A stretch of 64,000 nt of DNA, taken from the NCBI GenBank assembly GCA_910574455.1, contig CAJSYZ010000005.1, forward strand, positions 4,092,001 to 4,156,000, written 5' to 3'. The stretch is from Trichaptum fuscoviolaceum. Its lineage: Eukaryota; Basidiomycota; Agaricomycetes; Hymenochaetales; Trichaptaceae. The position numbers were made by a program, and so were the translations under genes. Shown in pieces: positions 1-11,800 of the stretch. A model generated the notes under the pieces. That model did no database searches. It was not told the origin of the DNA and worked only from the letters and a program-made list of their open reading frames with translations. How positions within the stretch are numbered: the stretch's first letter is position 1; every line of letters begins with the position of its first letter.

Positions 1-19
1 TCACTCCTTTACTCCCGTA

Positions 20-826
20 GTGGCAATGCAGGGCACTCATTCTGTACCCGAAGCCAACTTCATCGACAGGGAATATGCACTGGACATCCCGATGAATCCT
101 GCGTTGCCGACTCCGGATGCCCATTACTTACCGGTGCCCGAAGAGCAAAATCAAGGCGACTTCCCTCCTTCTCAGGACACAGACGAGCCATCCTCAGCAG
201 CACTCGGTACACTCCCATTACATCCCGAAAACAACAACTATGCCGCTGGCGACGACGTTGCGGAAAATGAGGCTCCACCATCAGCGACGGAAGATCTTGG
301 TCACTTTGACGTGTCTGAACTTGTTCCGCCTTCCATGGCACGAATGTCAATATCCGACATGTACGAGGCAGCCCGTGAAGAAATTGATCGCGACCTTCTC
401 CGCATCTGTCATATTTCAGTCGTAGAGCTTGCGCAGGTCATGTATAACTTAGGAAGCTCGCCTGCCAAGATATTCGGATGGATGGTGAAGCGGTTCTATA
501 GAATCGAGGGCTTTAAGTGCCCGTATCCGGATTGCACCTACCCGACTGTCTATCAATCAAAAGGAGCCCTCATGAAGCACGTTGGAACACACTTCTTCTG
601 TTACGTCTGTACCAACGAAAAATGCAACCCTACGCGTAAGCTTACGGTGCTTGGCTCCCAGTTCACTTTTGTCCGACACATGAAGTTGAAACCGATTTGC
701 AAGGAAGTTGTTTCGAAAGCCGCAACGACAAAATATTCGCACATGGAGACGAAGACGGCGGTTATGATGCATTGTTTACGAAGGATCGCTCAGCCTTATC
801 CATGGTTGAACCGTGACTTGTTTTGA
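20..826 (+). CDS. C2H2-like zinc-finger protein (probably 3' part of a gene)
   Basis: Open frame of 268 codons to a TGA/TTGA-type end, with the first ATG at 26. The C-terminal third holds a finger-like pattern: F-K-C-P-Y-P-D-C followed by K-H-V-G-T-H, then C-Y-V-C-T-N-E-K-C and a distal R-H-M-K. That is two paired Cys/His clusters with the second widened by an insertion. The same arrangement, a canonical finger followed by a wider Cys cluster ending in a His, is seen in the zinc-finger gene at 48523-50047, so I infer a related family. The N-terminal half is acidic, Pro/Ser-rich and low in complexity, as in fungal regulators. The frame starts right after a plausible acceptor (cccgtag), so upstream exons may lie outside the window. 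DNA binding is inferred and the target is unknown. Confidence 0.55.
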   Translation: MAMQGTHSVPEANFIDREYALDIPMNPALPTPDAHYLPVPEEQNQGDFPPSQDTDEPSSAALGTLPLHPENNNYAAGDDVAENEAPPSATEDLGHFDVSELVPPSMARMSISDMYEAAREEIDRDLLRICHISVVELAQVMYNLGSSPAKIFGWMVKRFYRIEGFKCPYPDCTYPTVYQSKGALMKHVGTHFFCYVCTNEKCNPTRKLTVLGSQFTFVRHMKLKPICKEVVSKAATTKYSHMETKTAVMMHCLRRIAQPYPWLNRDLF

Positions 827-1613
827 TATCGATCTGGAGCAAGTCCACTGGCGCGAATTCAAGCCCCACTCCCCCCGCGGCCTACAAATTTGCCTTTGAC
901 TTTCCACGTTCCTTGCATCTCTCCTACTTTACTTAAATGTAAGTTATCGATGCACATATGTAATGTATGTACCTTTCACTTTTGTCTTTTGAGTCCTTCC
1001 GCGATTTCTACGTAATGTTTTTTGGGTTGCTTCATGGTTAAGCTTATGGATGTATATATAGTGTACATATGTATGCACGTTTTGTTCTTTGGTTGTCGTG
1101 GACTATGCGGTCAGTATGTAAGATAGCGTTTCATTATTTTCACTCTTTGTTCAACTATCTTTCAATAATGTGGCCTATACATGTACAAGTTATCAGTCAT
1201 ATGTGCGCTGTGAAAATGACCGGAGCATCTGAAGAGTTTCATCTTGGCAACTTCTACCTCTACATTCGTTCACTCTTCCATCTCCGGTTCATAGCTTAAA
1301 ACCACTATATGTGTCTCAATGGACTAAAGTGAGTTCTGAATGTTTACTACGTTGTGAGCAGGATGTAAAAGAGTTAAGGAAACAATGAACGAAGCAACGC
1401 ACCTATTACGACCGTGACCTTGTACTCGGGCGCGACACTCATGCAGCGCCTTAGACGGGCGATTTGAGCTAATTAATGACACTTACATATCACCATTTGA
1501 ATTGTCATTCACAACATATGAGCAGACGGAGCAATTAAATGACAAAGTACCGAAAGAATGTATGTACAATAGTTGGGAGCGAGAAGGAACTAAACAAGAA
1601 GTCCATTTGTTAA
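827..1613. other. Intergenic, no gene recognised
   Basis: AT-rich sequence with short open frames only and no family resemblance that I can see. It probably holds the 3' end of the zinc-finger gene and the 3' flank of the minus-strand membrane-protein gene. Confidence 0.5.
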
Positions 1614-4103
1614 TCATATATGAGGAATAAGCGTGGACCATGTGACTGTCTCGAGTGCGGAGTTAGGTAGATTATGGAGGGCCAAGAGGGAAAGAAAGAG
1701 GAGAGAAAGACGGGAAACAGAGAAAATAAACACGGGAGTCGCACGCAAGAGCCCCCTTGCGATAAACCAACAGCGTTCTGCGTTTGTTAGACTCTCTGCT
1801 TTCTTATACCTACGGTGCGCAAAGTCATGCAAAGGGATTCCCACGATAACGGAAAGACACACTCCAACAATTGACGAAGAAGCAGTACGCCAAAAGACCT
1901 GGTGGACATGCGAAGGGAAGGTGAAATGCCAGGCAGTGCAGTGGATCGATCCAAACGCGGCTCCTACTATGACTGCAAAACAGAGAAGGGGCTTCATCTT
2001 TACATCCTGGCTATTGAATATCGCCTCCATAACCCATTTCATGTCACTCTTCTCGAAGAGCATCTGGAGTACTGGCTTTAAGTGCATTTTGTGATTTGCA
2101 TCTTGGAATGGAAGTGTCTTGAACGTCCTTGGGACTCCAGGATCGAGGATCTGTTTCATTGGGAGGTAGACGAGAAGGTAAGGCAGAAGGAAAATACATT
2201 TGAGTGCGAGGTATAGTCCTCAATGGGTCGGGCCGACCCTCATTGGCCCGGGGTCGGCGTTGACCCGACCCCGTGGGCCGGGTCAGTAAAGGGCCGGGTC
2301 ATGGAAGGTCAAGGGTGGGCCGGGTCGGGAGTCAGGCAATGTAGAGAAACACCTGACCCTCTGTGACCCGGGTCGACCCGACCCGACCCCCGACCCTTAA
2401 TAATACCCATTTCGGTAGTTAACAGTAAACTTTTAACTAAGCTTAGGCCAGAAAAAGCAACTAAGTTAACTTCTGTAATAGTATCTGTTTTACTTACTTA
2501 AAACCGCTTTATATTGGTAATATACCGGTCAAAAAGGTAGCATGGGTCTTTTAAGCACCGTGAGAAATCAATGAAAGTAAAAGTCGGTGCTTCATATCTC
2601 TTCACAGACTGTATCTAATAAAGTGTTATTGACATATGCATATATTTAGCTGTTATAGTACTTAAAGATCATCTTATTATAATGATATTTATGCTTGCTA
2701 CATTTAATAGGGCCAACCCGGGGCCGACCCTTGGTTGACCTTGACCCGACCCCCAATGACCCGACCCGGAGGGTCAAAGAGGGTCAGGGTCAGGGTCGGG
2801 CACTTACCTCAAAATGCTGACCCGGCCGGGTCGGGGGTCAGCCAAAAGATGCCCTGACCCGGCCCGGCCCGGCCTTTGAGGACTATAGCACTGCGAGGCG
2901 GGGGACGGATGGAGCCTCCGAGCTTCTGTCCTTCCGAAAACAAAGACCAAAGAAGATGTGGATGCGGTTGAGTAGATGACGCCAGTAGAAAATAACTGTC
3001 AAGTCAAGAATCATCCGGCACAAGAATGCTGCTATCAATGACCACACCCGCTTTACGCATTGTTGCAACGTCTGAATTGTCATCGGATAGAAGCTGAGCT
3101 GGAAGTCGTCGAAGATACGTCCCCGTTTGTCGAAAACCTGGGGAAACATCTCTAATTGTCCTCCGTCTCGCCGTCTTGATACGGCCTCCGTTGCTGCTTC
3201 GCTCTTCCGCTTGTCAACAAGCAGGCTCTCCAGCTTCTTCGTGCGAATGACAATCGGAAACCGGACGTCAAGCGGTTTACTCCACCAGCATAGATACATG
3301 ATGCTGTTGATCCCGGCCAGCGCAGCCGTCGCAAGCTCAATTTCGGTGATGGTTAGATTTTGGTGGTGTCTTGCAATGACCTGAACGATGAACCAGACCA
3401 CTTGCAATAATGCTACACCTTTCGACAGAGCGTCTCCTTTGCTCCTATCGTTGATCTCCTCGCTTTGTACCTCTGGGAAGTCGATCTTTCCCTCATGCAG
3501 CATTGCTGTAAAACTGTAAAAAGAGAAAACCCCTTCCCAGACAGCAATCCCATCAATATTGCGCTGATGGCCATAGTAGATATTTTGCCATCGATTGTCT
3601 TCCTTTTCTGTCGTACACAGTCTGAATCCGCCCATCTGAAGAAAGTGAGCATGAGTCGTTGTCCATGGACAATCTAGTACTTCATCAGATTCCAACTTCT
3701 TTTATGTAAAACCTGAATACGAACCCGAATTCGGACGTGCTTTATTAACAGCCTCTTTAATCATCACCGCGCCTCGCCATTGCTTGAACGCCCACATGAA
3801 CAAAGCTTCCGGCGCAAGAAGGGCAAAGCACATGAGAAACAGCCGTCTTCGTAAAATTGACCATCTGTCTTCATTGAGTCGCGGTATGTTTGGGTGGACA
3901 GATACCCATGTGACTGCTATTGTCGTCGCGAGGCAACTCCAGGCTATATCGAGCACGGTACGTCCCCGACAGGCAGGGGCTGAACCATCAGGGAGAAGTG
4001 TCGAAGTGTTGTAGTTGTCCGGCACGAGCTTAGCGGTATATATGGGGGCTACGATTGTGCCTGGCTGTCGGAAGAGGAAAAGGTAGGCGATGAGAAGAAA
4101 CAT
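1614..4103 (-). pseudogene. Membrane-protein family member (copy 1), interrupted by a transposon
   Basis: Paralogue of the complete gene at 57451-59269. Exon 1 (from ATG at 4103) encodes the N-terminal membrane segments, with motifs V-S-V-H-P-N-I-P and A-F-K-Q-W-R-G-A-V. Exon 2 starts near 3680 with W-T-T-T-H-A-H-F-L-Q-M-G-G-F and carries I-V-I-R-T-K. The frame is open until A-V-L-stop at about 2884, where it runs into the inserted element, and it resumes beyond the element at about 2210 with L-L-P-Y-L-L-V-Y-L-P, ending in T-L-I-P-H-I. Removing the insert and one copy of the target duplication would leave the two parts in the same frame, so the gene was apparently intact before insertion. The family has several hydrophobic stretches and no function I can name. 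Present state: truncated, losing the C-terminal membrane segments. Confidence 0.8.
2212..2891. mobile_element. Non-autonomous DNA transposon (hAT-like) with terminal inverted repeats
   Basis: The left end reads TATAGTCCTCAA and the right end TTGAGGACTATA, an exact 12-bp inverted repeat. Further in, both ends carry GC-rich arrays of GGGTCGGG/CCCGACCC in opposite orientation, around an AT-rich core of about 300 bp. The flanks TGCGAGG (2205-2211) and TGCGAGG (2892-2898) form a 7-bp direct repeat, or 8 bp with one mismatch, which fits an 8-bp hAT-type target duplication. No open frame of transposase size lies inside, so it would need a transposase in trans. The exact right boundary (2887-2891) is uncertain by a few bases. 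It interrupts the membrane-protein gene. Confidence 0.8.
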
Positions 4104-5374
4104 ATTACGTGTAAAGCAAGCAAGTTGATATACTGGGACGTTAGACCAGAGTTCATGAAGTGAATGTTTATATGGCGTGAAGACATCCAGACGACTAGCA
4201 TGCTATAATAGAAGAAAATGCTTCCAGGCTCCATGCACATCATGGTTTAGTTCGATAGGGAGTCACAGCTCAGCTGTTATGAGTGGAGAATGCCACAAGA
4301 AGCTAGCCTATCACGCACTTTAGGAGACAACTAAGTGCATGTATAACAATCATGAGGACAGCTGCTGCTCTCTCATTTACGGTGGGCAGCAACCGTATTG
4401 CCATCCTAATCAAGTTGGGGGACCACAGCAGTCTTTGACGCAGTAAACGTTGGAAAAATAATGCAAGCACGTCATCCATTTCAGAGAAGGTGATCGTTAA
4501 GAACATGCAATTTTGTGGAGATTGTTGGAGTTGAATTGTACCCAGAGAAGGTGTATTCGTGAAACGAAGGAAGAGATGGTCATTATGATGAGCGAGAGGT
4601 TCAATTTCGAGGCGCAGGTGCGACTGTGGCGTACTAGGCAGTACATTGTTTATTTGCCAGTGTTTACTTGCTCAACTGTCTGCAGCGGGAACTTACCTTC
4701 AAGTTGAAGTGCTACAGTGTATCACCACTCCTTTGAACATGCCCCTTCCTTTGAACATTCTACAACACCGCAATGAAAATTAAACAGATTCACTTCAAAC
4801 CTTGCATTAGTCTTTGTCTGTATGTTCTTATACGTCTCTATATTTTTAAATAATTTTAGTTGAAGAAATTGCAATGTTATTGCATGAAATGCACGAAATT
4901 AAGGCAAATTTTGCCTATGTGTACTTTTGGATGGCTTACATTAATTCTTTGAGATATTTCTGCCCTAAAATTACAGCACTGGAATGCTATATACCTTACT
5001 GTCTCACGTTAGAAAATACTCTCATATGTTTTAGTGAGTGTTTGCCCTTGCAATAAATTTGTAAAGTGGATGAGCTCTCTGAAGGTAGCAAGGGTGTGAC
5101 AAACCGCACATCCTTTCCGCGTGAGAGGTCTGTGACACGTGTGACTCTATGCGGAATTTAGCCAAATCTAGGTGTTCAAAGGAGCAGTATAGTGTGACAA
5201 ACACCTCACTTTCTTTTTGCATCCACAACATTTCTTCAGCTCATTTCTTCAGCTCAAAGTTCTGGTATATTGTTCTAATTGAGTACTAGAGTAGAACTGT
5301 GTAAAAGTTTGAGCAAAAATTTGAGGTGATAAATTTTCCGAGGCAAATTAAAGGTAGTTGTTCAACGGAGTGGT
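4104..5374. other. Intergenic, no gene recognised
   Basis: Upstream of the minus-strand membrane-protein gene, so its promoter should lie just above 4103. The rest is AT-rich with only short shadow frames and nothing recognisable. Confidence 0.5.
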
Positions 5375-5785
5375 CATCGGGAGAAAGGGAAACGGATTAT
5401 AGACTGTGTAATCGCATATAAGACCCCAAAATCGTCATAATCGTCATATACCGTTTATATTCCCAAGTAATTCACTATAAACCGTAGTCTACCTTATATG
5501 AGCTTACAATGCCAATAATATCTTTTGGACATTACAACTGATTGCTGGCCTTGTAATCTTTGAAATGCAATATAATCTTCATAATAATTTTATCCCTTAT
5601 CTTACATTATGAAGGCTTATGATCGAATGCAGACATTATCGTCTCCGTATTTGCTTATAATTGCTACCAGACTTATGGTGCTTATATGTGATTGTGAGAG
5701 ATTATAATGGATTATGAGGATTATATATACTAGAAGGTGATATAAAGCCTGTGTAATCCTTACGGTCCTTTTCATTCTCACACAA
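5375..5785 (+). repeat. AT-rich repeat, left copy
   Basis: Begins sharply with CATCGGGAGAAAGGGAAAC then GGATTAT, and continues as AT-rich sequence full of TAATC/GATTA words, towards a TTTTCATTCTCA motif near 5770. The same start and the same inner motif occur in inverted orientation at 9846-10264. Outside the shared start the flanks are unrelated, which marks a true element boundary. No coding capacity. Confidence 0.6.
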
Positions 5786-5860
5786 TATGATAGAATGAAA
5801 AGCATAGTATATTTATTCAGAACTAGCTACATACAATTGATAATAAATGAGCTTAATGAA

Positions 5861-6776
5861 CTACGAGTCAGTGCCCCCTTGCCGCACGCGGACTTTGTTT
5901 CGCTTGCGGAACCATCGAGGGACGAACACGTTCCCGTACAGTGCATTGGCTTCAAGATCCTTGCGATCCCACCCTCCCACGGAAGGGCAACTAGTAACGC
6001 GAAGGCGGTGTCAGTAAGAGCGTCAACTCTGAACGCAGGAAACTCACCCTTCCAAAGACAAGCCCGTAGAAAATGACGCCAATGGAGAAACTGTCGGCCA
6101 TGTACGAGTAATGGTCGCCACGAAGCATCTCTGGCGCCATGTAGCCCGTCGTGCCACGTCCTGTGCCAATAGCCATCGTAAGTTAGTACCCCGTCAATGC
6201 TTTCCCCGTGTCCTTTGAAAACATGCGCGAGGCCGAGAGCCGACCTTGCTCATCCATGAATACGTGGTCGGGCTTGAGGTCGCGGTAGACATGGCCTGAT
6301 CGTGCAAGATGCCCACTGCATAGCACTGCAAAGACGATGAGTCACCAATCAAGGAAAGGGGGAAACGGAAGACATACTAGTTGCGCCATGATGAACTGGA
6401 TTTCATGCATGCGGAACAGCTTCTTCGCGTTGCTCATCGCTCCTCGCAAGGTACCGCCAGCGGCCAAGCCCTGGATGATGATGAAATTGTGCGGGTCCAT
6501 GAAGGATTCTATAAGAGGGGTAAAATAAGGTGAGTTAAGCAAAGTCAGGTCAGAAAGGATCTTTTCCTCTGTAAACAACATGCCCCGACTGTCTCGGTCG
6601 ACACTCGCGCGTGAAATCTGCTTGATCGCGACCTTCTTGCCATATTCGCGGTGAGAGATGTCCACGGCTTGGTAGACGCGGCCGAACCCTCCTTTTCCGA
6701 GGACAGCTTCGAGCCTGTAGTCATTGAATCGTTTGTAGAGTGCCTCGCGGGCGAGCTTCGCGGTGTCAACGTCCAT
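5861..6776 (-). pseudogene. AGC-like Ser/Thr protein kinase, decayed
   Basis: The N-lobe is clean from ATG at 6776: G-K-G-G-F-G-R-V-Y glycine loop, V-A-I-K lysine and a T-E-E-K helix-C glutamate. After an intron the catalytic loop H-V-Y-R-D-L-K-P-D-H is reached only by a one-base frameshift. The next segment has lost the DFG aspartate through a small deletion (the frame resumes as L-G-L-A-H-V-F). A further exon gives G-T-T-G-Y-M-A-P-E-M-L and Y-S-Y-M-A-D-S-F-S-I-G-V, the activation segment and helix F. Then L-P-F-R-G-R jumps straight to W-D-R-K-D-L-E-A-N-A-L-Y-G, so most of the lower C-lobe is missing, before a stop at 5861. At least three independent lesions mean it cannot be an active kinase. 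It lies between the two inverted AT-rich repeats. Confidence 0.85.
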
Positions 6777-6850
6777 CGCTGTGCCTTAAGGTGGTCGATG
6801 ATGAAGAAACACGTGTTAAACAGGATTTAATCAAGGAATACATTGCTCAC

Positions 6851-7322
6851 CCGATGTGCCGTGTCGTTTTTACAGTCCAGCCTTATCACCTCAATATTGC
6901 TCAGCTGAAGCTGCTTATCCATGCTCGAGATCTGGTCATATACGCGCAGGATGAGCTCCACCGCCTTCGGCATCGCGCAGTTTGCGAGGAAGACGAACGC
7001 GTTGCGCTTGCACGTCGCATCGCTCTCGGCGGCGAGGAACGTCTGGATGAGCTCGGGCGCATCGGGAATGAGGTGTTCGTATTGTCTGTAGATGGAGTAC
7101 ACAGCGAAGACGGCGTTCTTGCGGACGTAGGAATGACGGTGTTCGAGGCACGAGCGACAGGTTGGGATGAGTGACTCGAGGAGCTCCGCATCTTTTGATA
7201 TCTTCTGCAAGAAACGAAGGGTTGCGCCGCAAATATACTCGTTGGGATGTTGCTGTAGTCACCATAATGTAAGACTGTTGATAATGGAATGCTACTAGTC
7301 TTCGACTTACAAGATCATCCTG
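6851..7322 (-). pseudogene. sec26: Coatomer subunit beta (beta-COP) exon fragment
   Basis: One exon of 134 codons (7252 down to 6851) is fully open and matches the N-terminal alpha-solenoid of beta-COP: N-E-Y-I-C-G-A-T-L-R-F-L, then H-S-Y-V-R-K-N-A-V-F-A-V, then C-K-R-N-A-F-V-F-L-A-N-C and I-E-V-I-R-L-D-C-K-N-D-T-A-H-R. It keeps a proper acceptor (actacag) and a donor (gtgagc). A 58-nt intron (7253-7310) separates it from a few upstream codons (D-D-L). The rest of beta-COP, normally about 950 residues, is absent on both sides: downstream, the sequence passes directly into the kinase start. In the cell beta-COP is part of the COPI coat for Golgi-ER transport, and this fragment cannot supply that role. 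Confidence 0.88.
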
Positions 7323-7594
7323 TGACGTATGACCTGCATACAGTCACACTCGGGTGGCACACTAGTAAATCATCAGAAAACAAAAGCAAAATGTAAGTAG
7401 AATAAGAGAACATACTATTGGTGGCAGAGATGCGAATTTTGGGAGCCATTCTATGGGTGGATGGACGTCGAGGAGGATGGATGGAGGATAATGAAGTGGA
7501 AGGGGAGAGAGAGAGAGTGGGGGACGGGACACAGTCCACGACGCGTCACTGTAAGTCCGGGTTGGAAATTGAAACTCCGAAGCGTCACGCCACC

Positions 7595-9845
7595 CAAGGC
7601 GTCAACTTGAAGTTTCTAAGTCCATATCGACTTCCACCCAGCCCCTGGCTCTTAACTGGACTTTACAACGTCGCTGTCAAAAACCGGCGTGCTCATAAAA
7701 CTCTTTGAAATATCGGAAGCCATTGTTCGATGTGTGCAGTTCATCCCTTGAAAGAACTGATTCATAGCCGGCTCGGACGATTTCTAGCTATGGGTCTTCA
7801 ATAATACTATCCACACGAAAGCGACTGCATTCGAGGCCCATCCTAATTACATCCAATGCCTCTTTGTTCATCCGATATTAGAACTTTGCTGACGGGCTGC
7901 GATGATATGACAATCGATGCTTGGGATTGGGATAAGCAATGGAAGTGTATTCGGGTGCGCACATCCACTGCTTCAAAACTAGACTTCGACTAATTATCTC
8001 TGAAGATAGTCAAAAGACATACGCACTACATCATGAACCTTGCATTCAACCCCAAGGTCACCAACACCTTCGTCTCCTCTTGTCTTTAACGCACCGTGAA
8101 GATGTGGTCGCTCGGATCCCCGAGGGCGAATTTCACCCTCGAGGCGCATGAGAAGGGCGGCGTAAGCTATGTCGACTTCTATCCCGGTGCAGACAAGTTA
8201 TATCTTGTCACGAGCGGCAACGACCGAACAATCAAAATCTGGGACTACCTCCGCAAAGGCTGTATACGGACTATGGAGGGACACACCAACATCTCGTTTG
8301 CCATATTCCACCCTAGTCTCCCCTCGATTGTCAGCGGTTCGGAGGATGGTACGATCAAGATCTGGAACTCGGGCATGTACCGCCTGGAAAATACCTTGAG
8401 CTACGCTCTTGGACGCGCATGGTGCATTGCCATCCGACCGCTGGGGAACAAGGTTGACGTAGGGTACAACGAAGGTGTGGTCATAGTCAAACTTGACCGT
8501 GACGACCATTCCTACAGCATACCCATCAGGCAAGCTGGTGTACACTCTCGACACGGAAGCCTTGTCCGCCAATCTCCAAGGCGCTGCGGAAGACAATACG
8601 CCTGAAGGACCATGCATACCGCTGTCTGTGCGAGAACTCCGTATGAAGGAAATTTTCGCGACGACCCTTCAACATTCTCCTAACGGGCGCTTCATCACCG
8701 TGGTCGGAGAAGGAGAGTATATCATCTATACTGCGCTGGCCCGACGAAACAAGGCGTTCGGCAGCGGTCCTTCCTTCGCATAGACAACAGACTCGAACAT
8801 GTACGCTGTGCTGGAGGGGCGGACGAAGGGTCGGGTGTGCATGAATCTCAAGGAGAGGAATACTCCGGCAATGAAGGGTGCTGGGATCGTGGCCAGTTGA
8901 AGAACTGTGTGGTGGCCCTCTCCTAGGTGCTCGTGGAAGCGGTTTCGTTGCCTTCTGAGACGACTCTTTCTCCGTCCTGAGCTTCAACCATGAGGCGTAC
9001 AACGTGGCGGGGAGTCTGGGGTAGACACAGGAGATGAAGGTGTTGAAGAGGCATTTGACGTTGTTGCAGAAATTTCTGAGAGGTAAGGTTTCTTGCCTTC
9101 TCTTTCGCCAGTCCTATTCATTAAACTTCACATTTTAGCGTCAAGACCTCGAAGTGGATTGGCGATTGCTTTATCCACACGAATGCCGCTAAGCGGCTTA
9201 ACTACTTGATTGGCAGCGAAGCACAGACCGTAACCCATTTCGATAAGCAAGTTTCCTCTCTTCATCCTTGACTTCTACTCGCTGACATGGAATGATAGCC
9301 CAATGTACCTGCTGGGCTACATCCCCGCTCACAACCGCGTGTATCTTGCCGATGAAGACATTAAGGTATTCGGTTACTCCCTGTCTTTGAACCTCATCGA
9401 GTATCAGAGTGCTATTCTTTGTGGGGATATGGAGGCTGCGGAGGAGATCCTGCAAACTGTTCCAAAAGAGCAGCGGAGTACAGTCACACGTTTCCTAGAA
9501 GCTCGGGGTACGTCTATGAGAATCATCGGATTCAACAGCAAAACTTACTCAATTGCTCTCCTTTTCACAGATCTTAAGGAGCTCGCATTACAGGTTACAA
9601 CAGACCTAAATCATAAGTTCGACCTCGCGCTTCAGCTTAATGATCTAGACGCGGCCCTAGAGATCGTACAACACCCGAAGATGACGCGGAGACGAAGTGG
9701 AAGGCCGTCGGTGACCGCGCGCTGGCCGTTTGGCGCTTTGTTCTCGCGCGGGAATGCTTTGAGAATGCGGGAGACTTGAGTGCACTCATCCCCTCCTGCT
9801 GACAACAGGTGATTGGGATGATGCCACAAATCCTGCTTGGCAATT
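7595..9845 (+). pseudogene. sec27: Coatomer subunit beta' (beta'-COP) pseudogene
   Basis: Starts with V-H-I-D-F-H-P and P-W-L-L-T-G-L-Y-N, the first WD40 repeat of beta'-COP, and passes through successive WD repeats (for example F-E-A-H-P-N-Y-I, M-T-I-D-A-W-D-W-D-K-Q-W-K, S-G-S-E-D-G-T-I-K-I-W-N-S-G) into the helical part (Y-Q-S-A-I-L-C-G-D-M-E-A-A-E). Introns with GT/AG ends remain. Frameshifts and stops are scattered, for example near 7690, 7780-7810, 8090 and 8530, and the segment around 8790-9060 is poorly preserved. Homology ends near 9845 within a T-T-G-D-W-D-D motif, exactly where the AT-rich repeat starts, so the 3' end was lost at that junction. Normal beta'-COP recruits cargo in the COPI coat, and this copy is non-functional. 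Confidence 0.88.
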
Positions 9846-10264
9846 AAGTAGCTTTTGTAGTGTAACTTATTTGTATAATCTGATGAATGAGAATGAAAAA
9901 TACAATGATTATTGAAAATTACATTACCTGTAATACTTCGTAAGACATGCATCTGGCTTATATCACTCTTATAATAGATCTATATACCTTTCAGAACATT
10001 ATATGACATTTTAGCTACATTATATGATAGACATAAGCAGGATACCATTCTTACAAGAGGACATAAGCATGATAGCAGGATTATAATCTCCGCGTAAGCC
10101 TTATGAAGGATTATACAAAACGTGTAAGCTTTATGACGCAATTATAATCACGGGATAAGCCGGATGCTGTATTGCCAGTGTAATCTATAAGAAGCATGAC
10201 AGCTGTCTTATAATCTCCGTAATCTTCCGTAATCCTACATAATCTGTTTCCCTTTCTCCCGATG
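9846..10264 (-). repeat. AT-rich repeat, right copy (inverted relative to 5375-5785)
   Basis: Its right edge, read on the minus strand, is CATCGGGAGAAAGGGAAAC then AGATTAT, matching the left copy with one difference over about 26 bp. The interior shares TAATC/GATTA-rich composition and a TTTTCATTCTCA motif near 9890. Its inner edge coincides with the truncation of the beta'-COP pseudogene. Confidence 0.6.
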
Positions 10265-11800
10265 GTGATACACTGTAATTATAGACAATGGCAACAACTG
10301 CCACGGCCCACTGGCAGTGCGAGTTTCACAAAGCTCTCTTCTTGGCCTCGCTATAGATGAGGCAGACTCGTTGTGTCGCCTACACTTCCCTCCTCAAACC
10401 AGACTTGGCGGCGCAAAGCCTACCGACGTTCTCTCCCTATCTGAATCTCAACGAGCAGCAACCTGCAAAACCAGGTCAGAGCAATGCCCAGCCTAGCTAG
10501 TCATGATATTCGACGAGATCCACGCAGGTGGGCGTAACTCGACGCCAAGCAAGGCGAGCTTGCGGCTTTCCTCGCCGTGGTAGAGGCCGTGTCCGCTACT
10601 GAAGATTGTCGTTGGGACGATAATGGCAATAATGACATTGTGTGAGATACATAACTAAAACCTTTGCTTGTCTGTGACATCTTCATCTGACAGATAGAGT
10701 GTCCGAAGCGATTGTTCAGATGCAATGCATCGAGCATCTCGAACATCTGAAGTATTCATCTCTCTCAAGGAAGTAGCGTCCTGCGTACCGCTAGACGGAC
10801 TGAAAGCTATTATAACGCTATACAAGTGGGCTCGTTCAATTACTGCATCTTAAGTCAGTTCAAGTCATCAGTACGGTTACAAAGGCCGGCCGGCCGATCG
10901 TCAATTACCTTAGTCCGGTAACAGAAAAGTACCCTCTTCGACCCAGCATCCCGAGTCCGGGCTGTGGATCGAGACCAAAATTTGGTCCGAGAAGATCGTC
11001 ATCAACGTGAGTAGAGCGAAACTCCGGCTCCAATGTGTAAAGGAATGTAGCGTCGAATCCTGCTTGAATTGATCGCCAGATATAGGAGAAGACAGAAAGG
11101 GTGCCGTATGATGGATATGTTGCAATATTGGCGCTCTCCCGGACGTCTGATACTGCTGGAGATTCTGCTCTACCTCTCACACCGGAAGGCTCATTTCTAC
11201 ATTCGGAGTAAGTAGCTGTGCCAACGAGCTACAATTTTGATACTTACGTAGGAGTGATTTCATCCTTTCGTCGTTTCTGCTTGCCTTCTATCTGATTCGG
11301 TTGTTCGTAAGCGTCGAAGGAGCGAAAGGGAATGCTTTCTATCCAAGCATATAGATTAGAACTGGATGCACGTTAAGGGTCGCGAAAAATGCACCTCGTT
11401 TGCTGCATTCCATCCTGTCTTTGAGTGAGAGCCCAGAGATAAAGGTACAGCTGTAATGTGCTGTATTGATGTAGGACATGATTTCAGATAAGAGAAGGTG
11501 GTATGGGCTTCGACTGGACTGGAAGGTGAGAAAATATCGCTTTTGCTTTCAGTGCCTGCACTGATGTAGATCCTAGGAAGAACTTAGAAGGGGGATTTGG
11601 AGGCCAGCGGTTAGGGAAGGATGAGGGACAAATGAACAATTTATAAAGATTTTTAACCGCTTTGTGGCCAAGCCATGCAAGACAAAGAGACTCGGGTTGG
11701 CTCAGCCAATCGTCGCTTTGGCAGGCCCTTTGATACAGCATGGTCATATTTCCAGTCCACGCTCCTGAAGAGACAAAGAGGAGTTCAAAGATTAGTTAAC
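10265..11800. other. No gene recognised
   Basis: Contains scattered short frames on both strands (for example 10905-11180 and 11484-11747 minus) without motifs I can place. A GGCCGGCCGGCC tract lies near 10884. It may hold old gene debris. Confidence 0.4.

Noticed and set aside
7418..7708. 96-codon frame at 7418-7708 as a gene
   Set aside because: Its last part is the first WD repeat of the beta'-COP pseudogene; the rest is purine-rich sequence.
10880..10900. GGCCGGCCGGCC tract as a regulatory site or CpG island
   Set aside because: A single short tract in a gene-free region with no supporting signal.
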